A stretch of DNA of 64,000 nt from Colwellia sp. C2M11 (GTDB taxonomy: Bacteria > Pseudomonadota > Gammaproteobacteria > Enterobacterales > Alteromonadaceae): contig NZ_JAHKQD010000048.1 in assembly GCF_018860915.1 (NCBI RefSeq), forward strand, positions 1 through 64,000, written 5' to 3'. Position 1 is the stretch's first letter. Each line of letters opens with the position of its first letter. A program made the translations under genes and the position numbers. The notes under the pieces were generated by a model. It was not told the origin of the DNA. It did not search any database and saw only the letters and a program-made list of their open reading frames with translations. This document shows positions 7,602 through 16,429 of this stretch, piece after piece.

Positions 7602-8333
7602 ATGAAACCAATCGTTTTAGTTACAGGCGGTAGCAGAGGTATCGGTGCTGCAACATCTAAACATTTAGCCATACAAGGTTATGCTGTTTGCGTAAATTAT
7701 ATTTCAAATGAAATTGAAGCAAATAAAGTTGTCGCTGAAATAAATGACAATGGCGGTGTTGCTATTGCCGTACAAGCAGATGTATCTCAAGAAAAGGATG
7801 TTATTCGTCTTTTTAATACAATTGATCAATCATTGGGTAAAATTACACACTTGGTTAATAACGCTGGGATTTTATTTCCACAAATGCCGATATCAGCAAT
7901 GACAGCAGAAAGAATTAATAAAGTATTAACGACTAATGTCACAAGTTACTTTTTATGCTGCAGAGAAGCGATAAATAGAATGGTAGAAGGTGGTGCAATA
8001 GTTAATGTATCCTCTGCGGCTGCGAGGTTAGGCTCTCCTGCGGAATATGTTGATTATGCAGCGTCAAAAGGCGCGATTGATACTTTAACCACGGGATTAT
8101 CTCTTGAAGTTGCAAATAAAAATATTCGTGTAAACTGTGTGAGGCCAGGGTTTATTTATACAGAAATGCACGCCGATGGTGGTGAAGTGAATAGAGTAGA
8201 ACGCGTTAAATCATCAATACCATTACAGCGGGGTGGTAAGCCTGAAGAAGTAGCGGCTGCTATCGCTTTTTTATTATCAAATGAAGCTTCATTTATTACC
8301 GGCTCATTTATTGATATAGCTGGTGGCAAATAG
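7602..8333 (+). CDS. Short-chain dehydrogenase/reductase
   Basis: A 243-residue classical SDR oxidoreductase. The cofactor motif TGGSRGIGAAT is at about 8-18, NNAG at about 86-89, the catalytic Ser in VNVSSAAARLG (about 135-145) and Tyr-x-x-x-Lys in YAASKG (about 152-157). The C-terminal VRPGFIYTEM and SFIDIAGGK are typical of the glucose-1-dehydrogenase / 3-oxoacyl-ACP-reductase-like group. The substrate cannot be assigned. GGAG stands before the ATG. A full-length metabolic gene like this is unusual but not rare in cassette arrays. Confidence 0.85.
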   Translation: MKPIVLVTGGSRGIGAATSKHLAIQGYAVCVNYISNEIEANKVVAEINDNGGVAIAVQADVSQEKDVIRLFNTIDQSLGKITHLVNNAGILFPQMPISAMTAERINKVLTTNVTSYFLCCREAINRMVEGGAIVNVSSAAARLGSPAEYVDYAASKGAIDTLTTGLSLEVANKNIRVNCVRPGFIYTEMHADGGEVNRVERVKSSIPLQRGGKPEEVAAAIAFLLSNEASFITGSFIDIAGGK

Positions 8334-8547
8334 CTTTATAGCTGAGCATTACCCAGTTCAAAGAATAGTCTATTACTTAATTATTCAACATTGAGCAAGT
8401 AAAGGCTCATTCAGCCAAAGCAAAAAGTATTTTTATACTCCTACAGACATGATTTAGATACAGGTAATATATTAAGTACACCTATTTCACGGATAATTCA
8501 TAATAAATGAGTTATTCTTCATCATCATTATGTTTTAAGGAAATTAT

Positions 8548-8865
8548 ATGATTTATTCAACCACTGAGTTTATCCCAGGAAAAGAAATAGCAGAAATTGT
8601 TGGAGTCGTTACCGGTAATGTCGTCCAAGCAAAGCATATTGGTCGTGACATTATGGCTGGCTTAAAAAATATTATTGGTGGTGAAATACGCGGTTACACA
8701 GAGATGTTAACTGACGCACGAGATACAGCAATTCAACGTCTTATTGTAAGTGCTCAGGAAAAAGAAGCTGATGCCATTGTTGGCATTCGCTTTACCACAA
8801 GTGCAATAATGGATGGTTCATCTGAAATTATGGTTTTTGGAACAGCCGTTAAATTAAAAAAATAA
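8548..8865 (+). CDS. ybjQ: YbjQ-family (UPF0145) protein
   Basis: A 105-residue YbjQ protein, recognised by STTEFIPGKEIAE at the start, the conserved RDIMAGLKNIIGGE block (about 33-46), YTEMLTDAR (about 50-58) and the closing EIMVFGTAVKL. The family forms pentamer-like rings and is sometimes labelled heavy-metal binding; its role is not settled. AAGGAAATT precedes the ATG. A short imperfect palindrome lies at 8492-8517 upstream. It ends 8 bases before the truncated acetyltransferase frame. Confidence 0.85.
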   Translation: MIYSTTEFIPGKEIAEIVGVVTGNVVQAKHIGRDIMAGLKNIIGGEIRGYTEMLTDARDTAIQRLIVSAQEKEADAIVGIRFTTSAIMDGSSEIMVFGTAVKLKK

Positions 8866-8873
8866 TATTATGA

Positions 8874-9152
8874 CTTTTTCATGCCTTAGTATTGCTCTTT
8901 AATGTAGGTGAAAATCTCGCTTGGTATAAATATATTTATATTGATGATCTTGTTACAAGTGATGCTCATCGTTCAACTGGCGCTGGAACCTTCTTAATTA
9001 ACTGGTTTAAAGAATATGCGCAAGAAATAGGTTGTCAGCATCTGCACTTAGATTCAGGTGTTCAACGATTTCCCGCACATAGGTTTTATCGACGTGAAAG
9101 ATTTACTATTGCTAGCCATCATTTTTCAATCATGGATATTGGCCTCGAGTAA
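8874..9152 (+). pseudogene. 5'-truncated GNAT acetyltransferase
   Basis: The frame opens at 8874 after a stop and reads through without a credible start codon or ribosome-binding site. From the first codons it matches the second half of a GNAT: GENLAWYKYIYIDDLVT, then HRSTGAGTFLINW (the acetyl-CoA loop, with GAG in place of the usual GxG/A) and the C-terminal LDSGVQRFPAHRFYRRE. The N-terminal strands that should precede it are missing, since ybjQ ends 8 bases upstream. A TTG at 8892 could start an 86-residue product, but it would lack the first third of the fold. Most likely a remnant from a deletion or cassette joining. Confidence 0.7.
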
Positions 9153-9256
9153 AGACAAAGAAACGCGACAAATTTTGTACTATCAGATTATGTAAACTTG
9201 ACTGAAACCAGTAACCCAATTAACGGTGATTACGATAATATTTATGGAGATAATAA

Positions 9257-9502
9257 ATGATGAACATTACTGAAATAACTACTTTTTTCGGGTGGTGCAC
9301 TTTAATTAATATGAGTGTTTACACATTTTCAGCATTATTCATTATGGTGTTTAAAAGCTTTACTACGAATCTTCATAGTAAACTGATGGGCATGAATCCA
9401 GCAGAGCTACCTTCGCTATATTTTAAATATTTAGGTAATTATAAAATAGCAATTCTACTACTGAATTTTTCGCCATATATCGCATTAAAAATAATGGCTT
9501 AA
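9257..9502 (+). CDS. Small membrane protein (DUF6868-like)
   Basis: An 81-residue protein with two hydrophobic segments. FFGWCTLINMSVYTFSALF near the start and YFKYLGNYKIAILLLNFSPY near the end match, from memory, the short DUF6868 family of marine gammaproteobacteria. No function is known. A good GGAGATAAT lies before the double ATG. Confidence 0.6.
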   Translation: MMNITEITTFFGWCTLINMSVYTFSALFIMVFKSFTTNLHSKLMGMNPAELPSLYFKYLGNYKIAILLLNFSPYIALKIMA

Positions 9503-9535
9503 TACCAACTCCCACATAAAAATTATTAGTTGATT

Positions 9536-9919
9536 ATGGCATTTGATCGCGGTTTAGAAGAAAGACTTTTGGAACACTTACAAGATCGTCAAGATCTAGT
9601 GGTAAAAAGAATGTTTGGCGGTTTATGTTTCTTACTTTCTAAACACATGTGCTGTGGAATAATTGGTGATAAGCTTATGGCTCGTATAGGGCCAGAAAAT
9701 TACGAAAAGTGCTTATCTCAACCTTATGCAAAGGAAATGGATTTTACTGGCAAACCGATAAAAAGCATGGTTTTTGTTCTTCCAGATGGCTTTGAAGCTG
9801 ATGATGATTTAGCATCTTGGGTGAATATCTGCATTACATACGTTGACTCTTTACCACCTAAGCAACCTAAAGCACCTAAAGAAAATACATATATCAATAA
9901 AGTACACGAATACAAATAA
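9536..9919 (+). CDS. TfoX N-terminal domain protein
   Basis: About 127 residues with the TfoX/Sxy N-terminal fold: MFGGLCFLLSKHMCCGI (about 24-40), the KLMARIG strand and the FVLPDGFEADDDLASWV helix. Full TfoX regulators of competence also carry a C-terminal domain, which is absent here. Single-domain proteins of this kind occur in many genomes and in cassettes with no proven role in competence. The ATG at 9536 is preferred over the TTG two codons earlier. The tail is Lys/Pro-rich (PPKQPKAPK). No clear ribosome-binding site. Confidence 0.75.
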   Translation: MAFDRGLEERLLEHLQDRQDLVVKRMFGGLCFLLSKHMCCGIIGDKLMARIGPENYEKCLSQPYAKEMDFTGKPIKSMVFVLPDGFEADDDLASWVNICITYVDSLPPKQPKAPKENTYINKVHEYK

Positions 9920-9946
9920 CAAAATCCTAACGAGAAAGTCGACATA

Positions 9947-10390
9947 ATGAGATATTTAATTTTAGTGTGTATGCTAATACTTAGCGGATGTAGTTCAACA
10001 TCAACAGTCAATTCAAATACCGATGTAGCCAGTGTGATGAACTTAATAGCATTAACTGAAGAAAACGCCCCTAGAGGTGTGAAAGGTACTTTTCAATTCC
10101 TAATCAAAGCTGCGGGCAGTCAAAATAATGTTATCTTTTTAAATACAGAAACCAATTACCGGGATAGAAGGAATATTTCTGTCGCTATACACCCAAAATT
10201 AATTGATGCATTAACGATAAAGTATGGCGTTTATCCTGAGATATTCTTTATTAATAAAACGATTGAAGTCACTGGCGAGGCTAAGCGTGTAAAAATTCAT
10301 TTAGCTGTGGATGGTAGAAAAACAACAAAGTATTATTTTCAAACTCATGTAAGAGTTACTTCTTTAAATCAGATTAAAGTATTAGCTTGA
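9947..10390 (+). CDS. Putative lipoprotein, unknown
   Basis: A 147-residue protein with a lipoprotein signal: MRYLILVCMLILSGCSS, cleavage before C15. The mature part is beta-rich with several basic residues (EVTGEAKRVKIHL). No family recognised. GAGAAAG lies upstream. It is the last + strand gene of the accessory block and is followed by an 11-bp inverted repeat. Confidence 0.7.
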   Translation: MRYLILVCMLILSGCSSTSTVNSNTDVASVMNLIALTEENAPRGVKGTFQFLIKAAGSQNNVIFLNTETNYRDRRNISVAIHPKLIDALTIKYGVYPEIFFINKTIEVTGEAKRVKIHLAVDGRKTTKYYFQTHVRVTSLNQIKVLA

Positions 10391-10417
10391 TACTACTAGA
10401 AAAAGCTTAGTTTGAAA

Positions 10418-10450
10418 TGAAACTAGGAGCATTTACGAGTCCTAGTTTCA
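10418..10450. terminator. Hairpin between convergent genes
   Basis: TGAAACTAGGA (10418-10428) pairs perfectly with TCCTAGTTTCA (10440-10450) over an 11-base loop. There is no long U-run, but it lies 28 bases after the lipoprotein stop and before the converging minus-strand gene, so a bidirectional terminator role is plausible. A second palindrome, AAATTAACA-G-TGTTAATTT, lies at 10478-10496. Confidence 0.5.
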
Positions 10451-10532
10451 CTAAATCATCTTCATATCACAAGCTAGAAATTAACAGTGTTAATTTGATA
10501 TGAATATTGTACTACTGATCTTTGAGGTCAGT

Positions 10533-10985
10533 TTAGTTTCCTACTGTAAACTTAGTATCAGCGTCTCTTAATAAATAAAGAGCAGCACAAGCAGCAAGCA
10601 TAGGCCATGCAGCAAAGAATAATAAGTGCTTGAATGCATCAAGGTATTGTTCGTAAGCAGAAAATGTTGAACCTGCATGCATAAGAAAAATAAGACCGTA
10701 AGTAATACGTTTTTTAATACCAAATAGAAAAGCGATAACTAAGATAAGCTGCAAACCACCTAAAATATAGGCTATTGTTTCACTTAAACCAGCAATATTA
10801 TAAAAACCTTCGAAAATACGAATGCTATGACCTGGGTTAACAAATTTATCAATCGTCCAGATAAACATTACAATAAATACGCCTAAACGTAATAAAAATA
10901 AAGACCACTGTAACTTCTCTTCTAGATCAGTATTTGCTAACTGCGAAGATCCTCTTTTTTCAGTTGATTGCGTGGTATTCGACAT
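10533..10985 (-). CDS. DoxX-like membrane protein
   Basis: A 150-residue protein with four hydrophobic helices (about 30-46, 66-82, 88-106 and 120-140) after a polar N-terminus. RLGVFIVMFIWTIDKFVNP and LGGLQLILVIAFLFGIKKR fit the DoxX/DUF417-like membrane fold. The role is unknown; DoxX relatives are linked to redox and stress complexes. It is 96 bases downstream of the hydroxylase gene and may be the last gene of that long minus-strand set or have its own promoter. Confidence 0.6.
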   Translation of the reverse strand: MSNTTQSTEKRGSSQLANTDLEEKLQWSLFLLRLGVFIVMFIWTIDKFVNPGHSIRIFEGFYNIAGLSETIAYILGGLQLILVIAFLFGIKKRITYGLIFLMHAGSTFSAYEQYLDAFKHLLFFAAWPMLAACAALYLLRDADTKFTVGN

Positions 10986-11081
10986 ATAAATTCCTTAAAT
11001 AAATAAAAGTTTTGTTCGCTGACTAATAGACCGAATAACACTTAATAACTTTCAAAAAAGTTATATTTAATTTGTCTTTTT

Positions 11082-11885
11082 TTATTTTTTAAAGGGCAAA
11101 AAAAGTAATGTCAGTAAACTGGTGTTTTTTTCATCTACTGGAAATTCTTTAAGCCCAATATCTAACTGCTGATCTGTTTTAATTGCACTGTCTTTATAGC
11201 TACCAAATAACCTATCCCACCAAATCACACTGAAACCATAATTACTGTTTGTTTCTGATACTACTTGGCTATGATGAATACGATGTAAGATTTGTGTCAT
11301 CAATAATAAACGTAAAGGTTTCTCGATAACTTGAGGCAAACGGATATTGGCATGGTTAAACAAAGCTAAACCATTTAAAGCGATCTCAAAAATTAATACC
11401 GCTATGGCTGGAATCCCTAACGCTGTTACCACAATTAATTTAATAAGAATGCTTAATACAATTTCAATAGGATGAAAGCGTAACCCTGTACTTGTATCTA
11501 CATGCGCATCAGCATGGTGAACTCGATGTAAACGCCATAGCATAGGCACTACATGGAACATTCTATGTTGCCAATAAATCACTACGTCTAATATCAATAA
11601 ACTTAATACGATTGTTAACCAATCTGATAAATTTAAATTGGTATAGAAAACTTGATTAAACAAGCCAATACCGTTATCCATGTTATAAAGCGCAATAACG
11701 GTTAAACCAACAGGTATTGTTAAACGCGCAAGTACAGAAGAAGCAAACACTAATCCAAAGTTAGCCGCCCAGCGCTTAGTATTACTAAGAGGAGATTGTC
11801 GTGCCGGTTTTTGCCATTCAAGCAACATCATAATAATGAGTACACTAAAAAAACAACCAAGACGCCACCAAACTTCGTTAGTCAT
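11082..11885 (-). CDS. Fatty acid hydroxylase / sterol desaturase family membrane enzyme
   Basis: About 267 residues. The three histidine clusters that bind the di-iron centre are present: HRMFH, HRVHHAD and HRIHHS, with an additional HPIE element and a further conserved His (NHAN). Several membrane helices surround them. The family hydroxylates or desaturates lipids at the membrane. I prefer the ATG at 11885, which overlaps the stop of the upstream ynjF-like gene (ATGACTAA), over the one seven codons earlier. This overlap indicates translational coupling to a phospholipid-headgroup-type enzyme. Confidence 0.85.
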   Translation of the reverse strand: MTNEVWWRLGCFFSVLIIMMLLEWQKPARQSPLSNTKRWAANFGLVFASSVLARLTIPVGLTVIALYNMDNGIGLFNQVFYTNLNLSDWLTIVLSLLILDVVIYWQHRMFHVVPMLWRLHRVHHADAHVDTSTGLRFHPIEIVLSILIKLIVVTALGIPAIAVLIFEIALNGLALFNHANIRLPQVIEKPLRLLLMTQILHRIHHSQVVSETNSNYGFSVIWWDRLFGSYKDSAIKTDQQLDIGLKEFPVDEKNTSLLTLLFLPFKK

Positions 11886-12579
11886 TTTTAGCCTCAGTAC
11901 CTTCAACAGTATTTATGTGTGAACTACTTTCTAATGATAGTTCGCTTTCTTGTAATGACGCTTCTTGCTCTTTAAGTGTGTTATAGCCGCCATGTATGCG
12001 GGTAAAAATAGTGATCATACAAGCAAAAGAAAATAACAGCGCTAACCATGAGAATGATTGCGGCCATAGACAAAAAGCAACAAATAATGCAATAGTTTCA
12101 GTACCTTCCGTTAAACCATTGAGGTAATAAAAGCTTTTATATTTAAATTGTGGTTTATCAATTTTAAATTTTTCAGCAGCAATAGCAAAAGCGAGAAAGC
12201 TTGATCCTGTCCCAATAAATGTCGCGAGTAAGACAGCCCCTGCGATACCATTTAATTCAGGATCGGCAAAAATAAAACCTAATGGAATGGCTGCATAAAA
12301 TAAAAAGTCTAAGGTGATATCTAAAAAACCACCAGCACTCGAACTTTGATTAGCATAACGAGCAAGCGCGCCGTCTAAGCCATCTAAAATACGATTAACG
12401 ACAATAGCTGCAAGTGCCCAATACCATAACTGAAAGGCTAACAAGGGTACGGCTAACATGCCAACTAAAAAACCATAAAAAGTCAGTTGATCGGCGGTGA
12501 TATTACGTTTGTGCAATAAGCTAACAACAGGCGTTAACAAAGGCTTTATAACGGGCGTGATATATTTATCTAACATCAA
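11878..12579 (-). CDS. ynjF: CDP-alcohol phosphatidyltransferase family protein (YnjF-like)
   Basis: A 233-residue polytopic inner membrane enzyme. The signature DG-x2-AR-x8-G-x3-D-x3-D is complete: DGLDGALAR (about 67-75), then GGFLDITLD (about 83-91). Six hydrophobic segments are visible. The reaction would be transfer of a phospho-alcohol from a CDP-linked lipid; the acceptor is unknown. E. coli ynjF lies next to ynjBCD (known), as here, which supports the symbol. The C-terminus is Glu/Ser-rich. It is 29 bases after ynjD and overlaps the hydroxylase gene. Confidence 0.82.
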   Translation of the reverse strand: MMLDKYITPVIKPLLTPVVSLLHKRNITADQLTFYGFLVGMLAVPLLAFQLWYWALAAIVVNRILDGLDGALARYANQSSSAGGFLDITLDFLFYAAIPLGFIFADPELNGIAGAVLLATFIGTGSSFLAFAIAAEKFKIDKPQFKYKSFYYLNGLTEGTETIALFVAFCLWPQSFSWLALLFSFACMITIFTRIHGGYNTLKEQEASLQESELSLESSSHINTVEGTEAKND

Positions 12580-12608
12580 ACTTACTCTGTTTTATTTAAG
12601 CTAACTCT

Positions 12609-13247
12609 TTAGCTTAGCTTACTTAGGGTAATAATTTTTCCATCGGCTGCTTCTGCATCACTATGGTCATGGGTCACCATAATTGCAGGCAGTTGATGAT
12701 ATCGAATTTGCTCAAACACCAATTCACGAGTATCTTCGCGCAGTTGTGAATCTAGTTTGCTAAAAGGCTCATCAAGCAAAATTGCTTTAGGTTCACTTAG
12801 TAATACGCGAAGCAATGCAACTCGCGCTTGTTGGCCACCTGAGAGGTTATCAGGGTGTCGATCAGCTAAACCTTTCAAACCAACTTGCGCTAATGAAGCT
12901 TCTATTTTATCAAGACGTTGTTTTTTATTACCCGGCGGCATAGCAAAAGCGATATTACCTGCCACTGATAAATGAGAAAACAACAAAGCATCTTGATATA
13001 GCACACCAACATGTCGTTGATGTGCAGGTGTAAAAGTAATATTAGTATCGTTTAACCACACTTCTCCATTGGCATGAAAGCCAGATGGAAGAGCGCCCGT
13101 TAGCCAGTTAAGTAAACTTGATTTACCACTGCCCGACGGCCCCATAAGTGTGAGAATTTCACCACCATTAACTTGTTCGTTTAAACTCAGTAATAACTCG
13201 TTTTGACGAAACAATTGTAAATTCTTTATATGTAAAGATGATTGCAT
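12609..13247 (-). CDS. ynjD: ABC transporter ATP-binding protein (YnjD-like)
   Basis: A 212-residue ATPase. Walker A is GPSGSGKSS (about 36-44), the Q-loop VLYQDALL (about 82-89), the signature LSGGQQAR (about 134-141), Walker B AILLDEPF (about 154-161) and the switch His in VTHDHSD (about 191-197). It energises the YnjC permease at the inner membrane. It starts 9 bases after the ynjC stop. The compact size is typical of the thiamine/iron-importer-like branch (ThiQ, FbpC, YnjD). Confidence 0.9.
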   Translation of the reverse strand: MQSSLHIKNLQLFRQNELLLSLNEQVNGGEILTLMGPSGSGKSSLLNWLTGALPSGFHANGEVWLNDTNITFTPAHQRHVGVLYQDALLFSHLSVAGNIAFAMPPGNKKQRLDKIEASLAQVGLKGLADRHPDNLSGGQQARVALLRVLLSEPKAILLDEPFSKLDSQLREDTRELVFEQIRYHQLPAIMVTHDHSDAEAADGKIITLSKLS

Positions 13248-13256
13248 TTAATAACC

Positions 13257-15047
13257 TTAACGATGTGCAACTTTGTAAATAAACTTAGGTAAAACCCACG
13301 CCAATATAAAACCAATAAGCGGTAATAACATTTGCATAAGTGCGTACACAGCGCTGGTACGTCGACTTGCGCCATTAGCTAGGGTGATAGCTTCAGTGGT
13401 AATGGTAGTTATACGTCCCCCGCCAGCTAATAATGTTGGTAAGTACTGACCAAAACTTATTGCTAAACCTAATGCTGCCGCAATTAAGATCGGTGCAATT
13501 AATTGCGGCAGTTTTACTTTTAAGAACACTTTACAAGGTTTAGTGCCTAAACTGGCAGCAACAATAGCAAAACGTGAATCTAATTGTCTGTAACTACTCG
13601 CCAAAGACAAAAACACATAGGGTAAAACAAACAACAAATGCGCTATCACCACATTAATATAGCTAATAAAACTGACTTGCACTGCTATTAATTGTTGTAT
13701 CCAAACAAGTCCGAATAAAAACGCAATACTAGGCACAAGCAAAGGAATATAAATAATTAAACTGGTAAAGCGTGACAGTAACTTTCCTTTTATTTGCTCT
13801 GATTCTAAGCAAAGTAGCGTTAATGAAATCGCAATTAATGTCGTTATTATACCGATAACCAGAGTATTAACTAAAGGCTCGCCCATTTGCATTACAGCAC
13901 TTTGCCAGTGTAATAAGGTGAATGAATCAGGTAGTGCCGACGGGAAACGCCAAAAACCTGCAATTGACCAAAGCACTAAACCAAGTAAAGCTAGGCCAAT
14001 AAAACTAATAACTAATATTGTTATCGCACCTGTCACTTTTTGCCAGTAAGAGCCAGCGTATTCACGTTTACCGTTGGTGAGTGATTCACAAAATAAGCAT
14101 TTAACCAATTTCTCGCCTAAAAGCCATAATGCTAACAAACCACCTGTTAATGCTAGTTGTATTAAAGCGCCTGCTGAGGCCTTAATACGTAAATTTAAAT
14201 CAACATCGTTAAACCAATGCATAATAGCAACAGCAAGTGTTGGTGGCGTATTAGGTCCTAATATAAGCGGCATTTCGACACTTGAACTAGCGTAAGCTAA
14301 TACAGCTAAAAGTGGTAAACGTAATAAAGGATATAAACTAGGCAGTACAACTTTATAAAAAGCTGTCATTGGGCAATATCCCAAATTAAGCGCTACTTTA
14401 TGTTGTTGGCGCAACTTCTTACCTAATTCAGGTTGAGCTAAAGCGCCTAAAGCCATTAATAATAAAAATGGTAGCTCTTTAAGGGTTAAGCCTAAAATGA
14501 TACTAATACCGTATGGATCGTGCGGAAACATTCCATTAGGCGCTAATTCCCAACCACTTAGCCAAGGAGAAAATAAACGAGAAATCATACCTGATGGTGC
14601 AATTAAAAAACCAACCGCAATGGCAGCCGCGGCATGAGGAATAACAAGAATAGGACTTAAAACTTGTTGAATACGATCTAACCACACACTATTAAAAAAC
14701 GCCCCTAATATCATCAAGGTAACAACAAAAGCGAGTAACGTACTCAATAAACCTGTTGCAATACTCAAACCGATCATCCGGCCAAAACCTGATGTTTGCC
14801 AAAGAGCATTGAAGCCCTGTAAGCCCAAATCATATTGACTCAATGCTGGTGCCCAACCAAAAGCGGGAAGTAAAACACCAATTAAGCCGCCAAATACAGG
14901 CACAATTAGTAATAGCAGTAGAAATTTAGGGCTAAATTTAACCATACGCGTAAACCAATCAGTTGAATGATTTAACTGACTGCCGCTTTGGCTATTTTTT
15001 TGCTTACTTTTTTGAATAGTACTTTTACTGCTGTTTATTTCAGTCAC
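13257..15047 (-). CDS. ynjC: ABC transporter permease, two-domain (YnjC-like)
   Basis: A 596-residue inner membrane permease made of two fused BPD_transp-type halves, with about twelve helices. EAA-type loops that contact the ATPase are seen in the first half (AALNLGY-like, CPMTAFYKVVLPSLYPLL at about 224-241) and the second half (AASLGTKPCKVFLKVKLP at about 500-517). This fused layout is that of YnjC, ThiP and FbpB. The N-terminal 40 residues are Ser/Lys/Gln-rich and cytoplasmic. Its ATG overlaps the ynjB stop by four bases. Confidence 0.88.
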   Translation of the reverse strand: MTEINSSKSTIQKSKQKNSQSGSQLNHSTDWFTRMVKFSPKFLLLLLIVPVFGGLIGVLLPAFGWAPALSQYDLGLQGFNALWQTSGFGRMIGLSIATGLLSTLLAFVVTLMILGAFFNSVWLDRIQQVLSPILVIPHAAAAIAVGFLIAPSGMISRLFSPWLSGWELAPNGMFPHDPYGISIILGLTLKELPFLLLMALGALAQPELGKKLRQQHKVALNLGYCPMTAFYKVVLPSLYPLLRLPLLAVLAYASSSVEMPLILGPNTPPTLAVAIMHWFNDVDLNLRIKASAGALIQLALTGGLLALWLLGEKLVKCLFCESLTNGKREYAGSYWQKVTGAITILVISFIGLALLGLVLWSIAGFWRFPSALPDSFTLLHWQSAVMQMGEPLVNTLVIGIITTLIAISLTLLCLESEQIKGKLLSRFTSLIIYIPLLVPSIAFLFGLVWIQQLIAVQVSFISYINVVIAHLLFVLPYVFLSLASSYRQLDSRFAIVAASLGTKPCKVFLKVKLPQLIAPILIAAALGLAISFGQYLPTLLAGGGRITTITTEAITLANGASRRTSAVYALMQMLLPLIGFILAWVLPKFIYKVAHR

Positions 15048-16429
15048 GGAGTAACTCCATAACGTTTTTTCCAGCCTTGCGTTATAGCTTCAACCCAACT
15101 TGGGTGAGGCTCACTTAAGGTACGTGTAATACTATTAAAAGCTAAAGCACTTGGATGTGGTGTTTGTGTTTTAAATAAGTTTTGTTGTGATGCTGTTAAC
15201 GTAGAAGCAATAAGCACTGTTTTATCACCCCACACTTCTGCTTGTTGCTTATAAGCTTGTGCTTGTGGGCTCAATAAAAAGTTGGCGACAAGTTGTGCAC
15301 CTGCGGCATGGCTAGCATTATAAGGAATGCCAACAAAATGTGTATTACTTAAACTGCCATCGGCCATAGCATAACTGCGAATACTTTGCGGTAAATCGTA
15401 ACGTTTAACCGCTGCCGGAATTTCAGGGCCTGAAAAAGTAAATGCTAAACTTAATTCGGTATCATCCACTAAACGACGCATTTCAACACCTGTTTGCATA
15501 AAGTGTTTACCTTTGCGCCACAAATTAGGATGTAATTCATCTAAAAAAGCCCATAAAGGCTGTAAAACTTCGTCGATATTTTCTGATGTTGCAGCGGCAT
15601 AAAGCGGATCTTGATAACTATCTCCACTTTGTTTATCTACGTTTTTATCTTTTAAAACAGTAAGACTATCTTGGTGCAAAACCACCAAAGCATATTTTAA
15701 AAAACTCAAACCTAAAAAAGCAGGCGGCTTTGGATAGCCAAATCGGCCAGGATGCTGTTTTGTCCACGTTAATAATTCACCTAAGTTTTGCGGCGGTGTA
15801 GAAGTAGCCAGTTGATCATAATAAAAGGTCAACGATGCTTGTCCCCATGGAGATTCCATCCCCAGAGTTGGCACACCAAAATCTAGGGTAACGGCAGGAT
15901 TATTTTCAGGATCGGTTAGCTTAAAGTTAGGTAATTGATCTGCCCAGCCTTTTAATAATAAAGAATGTTCAGCCATAGTCGAAAAGTTAGCACCGTTGAT
16001 CCAAACTAAATCGACATTGCCTTGCGTGTTATTATTTGCTGACTTTTCAGCAAGTACACGACTCACAGCTTCGCTGGTGTCACTAAGTTTTACGTGTTGT
16101 AAATCAATTTGGTACTGTGCTTTAACTTGCTGAGCAACCCATTGAATATAAGCATTTATTTGAGCGTCTCCACCCCATGCATGAAAATATACAGGCTGAT
16201 TTTCACCTTTTTTCTCAATATTTTGCCAATGTAAAGTTGATGCTATGCTAACGACAGGTTCACTAGGTGTAACTTTATGAAGGATAGCTTCATCAGATAC
16301 AGTTGCATTGACACTCGTTACACTCACTAAAACGCACAAAATACTTCCCCACAAAGCAACAATAAATAATTGCTTTGGGGTAGTAATAAAATAGCTAAAT
16401 GGAGATGACAAGCTTTTAACGCGCGGCAT
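15044..16429 (-). CDS. ynjB: ABC transporter substrate-binding protein (YnjB-like)
   Basis: A 461-residue periplasmic binding protein with an N-terminal signal-anchor region (hydrophobic about 20-42, VNATVS cleavage zone). YFHAWGGDAQINAYIQWV (about 81-98), the VDLVWINGANFSTM block and PWGQASLTFYYDQ (about 194-206) fit the YnjB branch of the iron/thiamine-type solute-binding proteins. The ligand of YnjB is not known. Its start overlaps the end of the DUF547 gene by 14 bases, so the two are likely cotranslated. Confidence 0.85.
   Translation of the reverse strand: MPRVKSLSSPFSYFITTPKQLFIVALWGSILCVLVSVTSVNATVSDEAILHKVTPSEPVVSIASTLHWQNIEKKGENQPVYFHAWGGDAQINAYIQWVAQQVKAQYQIDLQHVKLSDTSEAVSRVLAEKSANNNTQGNVDLVWINGANFSTMAEHSLLLKGWADQLPNFKLTDPENNPAVTLDFGVPTLGMESPWGQASLTFYYDQLATSTPPQNLGELLTWTKQHPGRFGYPKPPAFLGLSFLKYALVVLHQDSLTVLKDKNVDKQSGDSYQDPLYAAATSENIDEVLQPLWAFLDELHPNLWRKGKHFMQTGVEMRRLVDDTELSLAFTFSGPEIPAAVKRYDLPQSIRSYAMADGSLSNTHFVGIPYNASHAAGAQLVANFLLSPQAQAYKQQAEVWGDKTVLIASTLTASQQNLFKTQTPHPSALAFNSITRTLSEPHPSWVEAITQGWKKRYGVTP

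Noticed and set aside
2256..10390. Antiphage defence island
   Set aside because: Many small unknown membrane proteins cluster here, but none shows a nuclease, helicase, NTPase, TIR or toxin motif that I can see. Cassette-array framing explains the content better.
12757..12975. Reverse-strand open frame inside ynjD
   Set aside because: It is antisense to a clear ATPase with full motifs, has no ribosome-binding site and no recognisable protein pattern. Similar antisense frames elsewhere (e.g. 34314-34709, 54209-54601) were dropped for the same reason.
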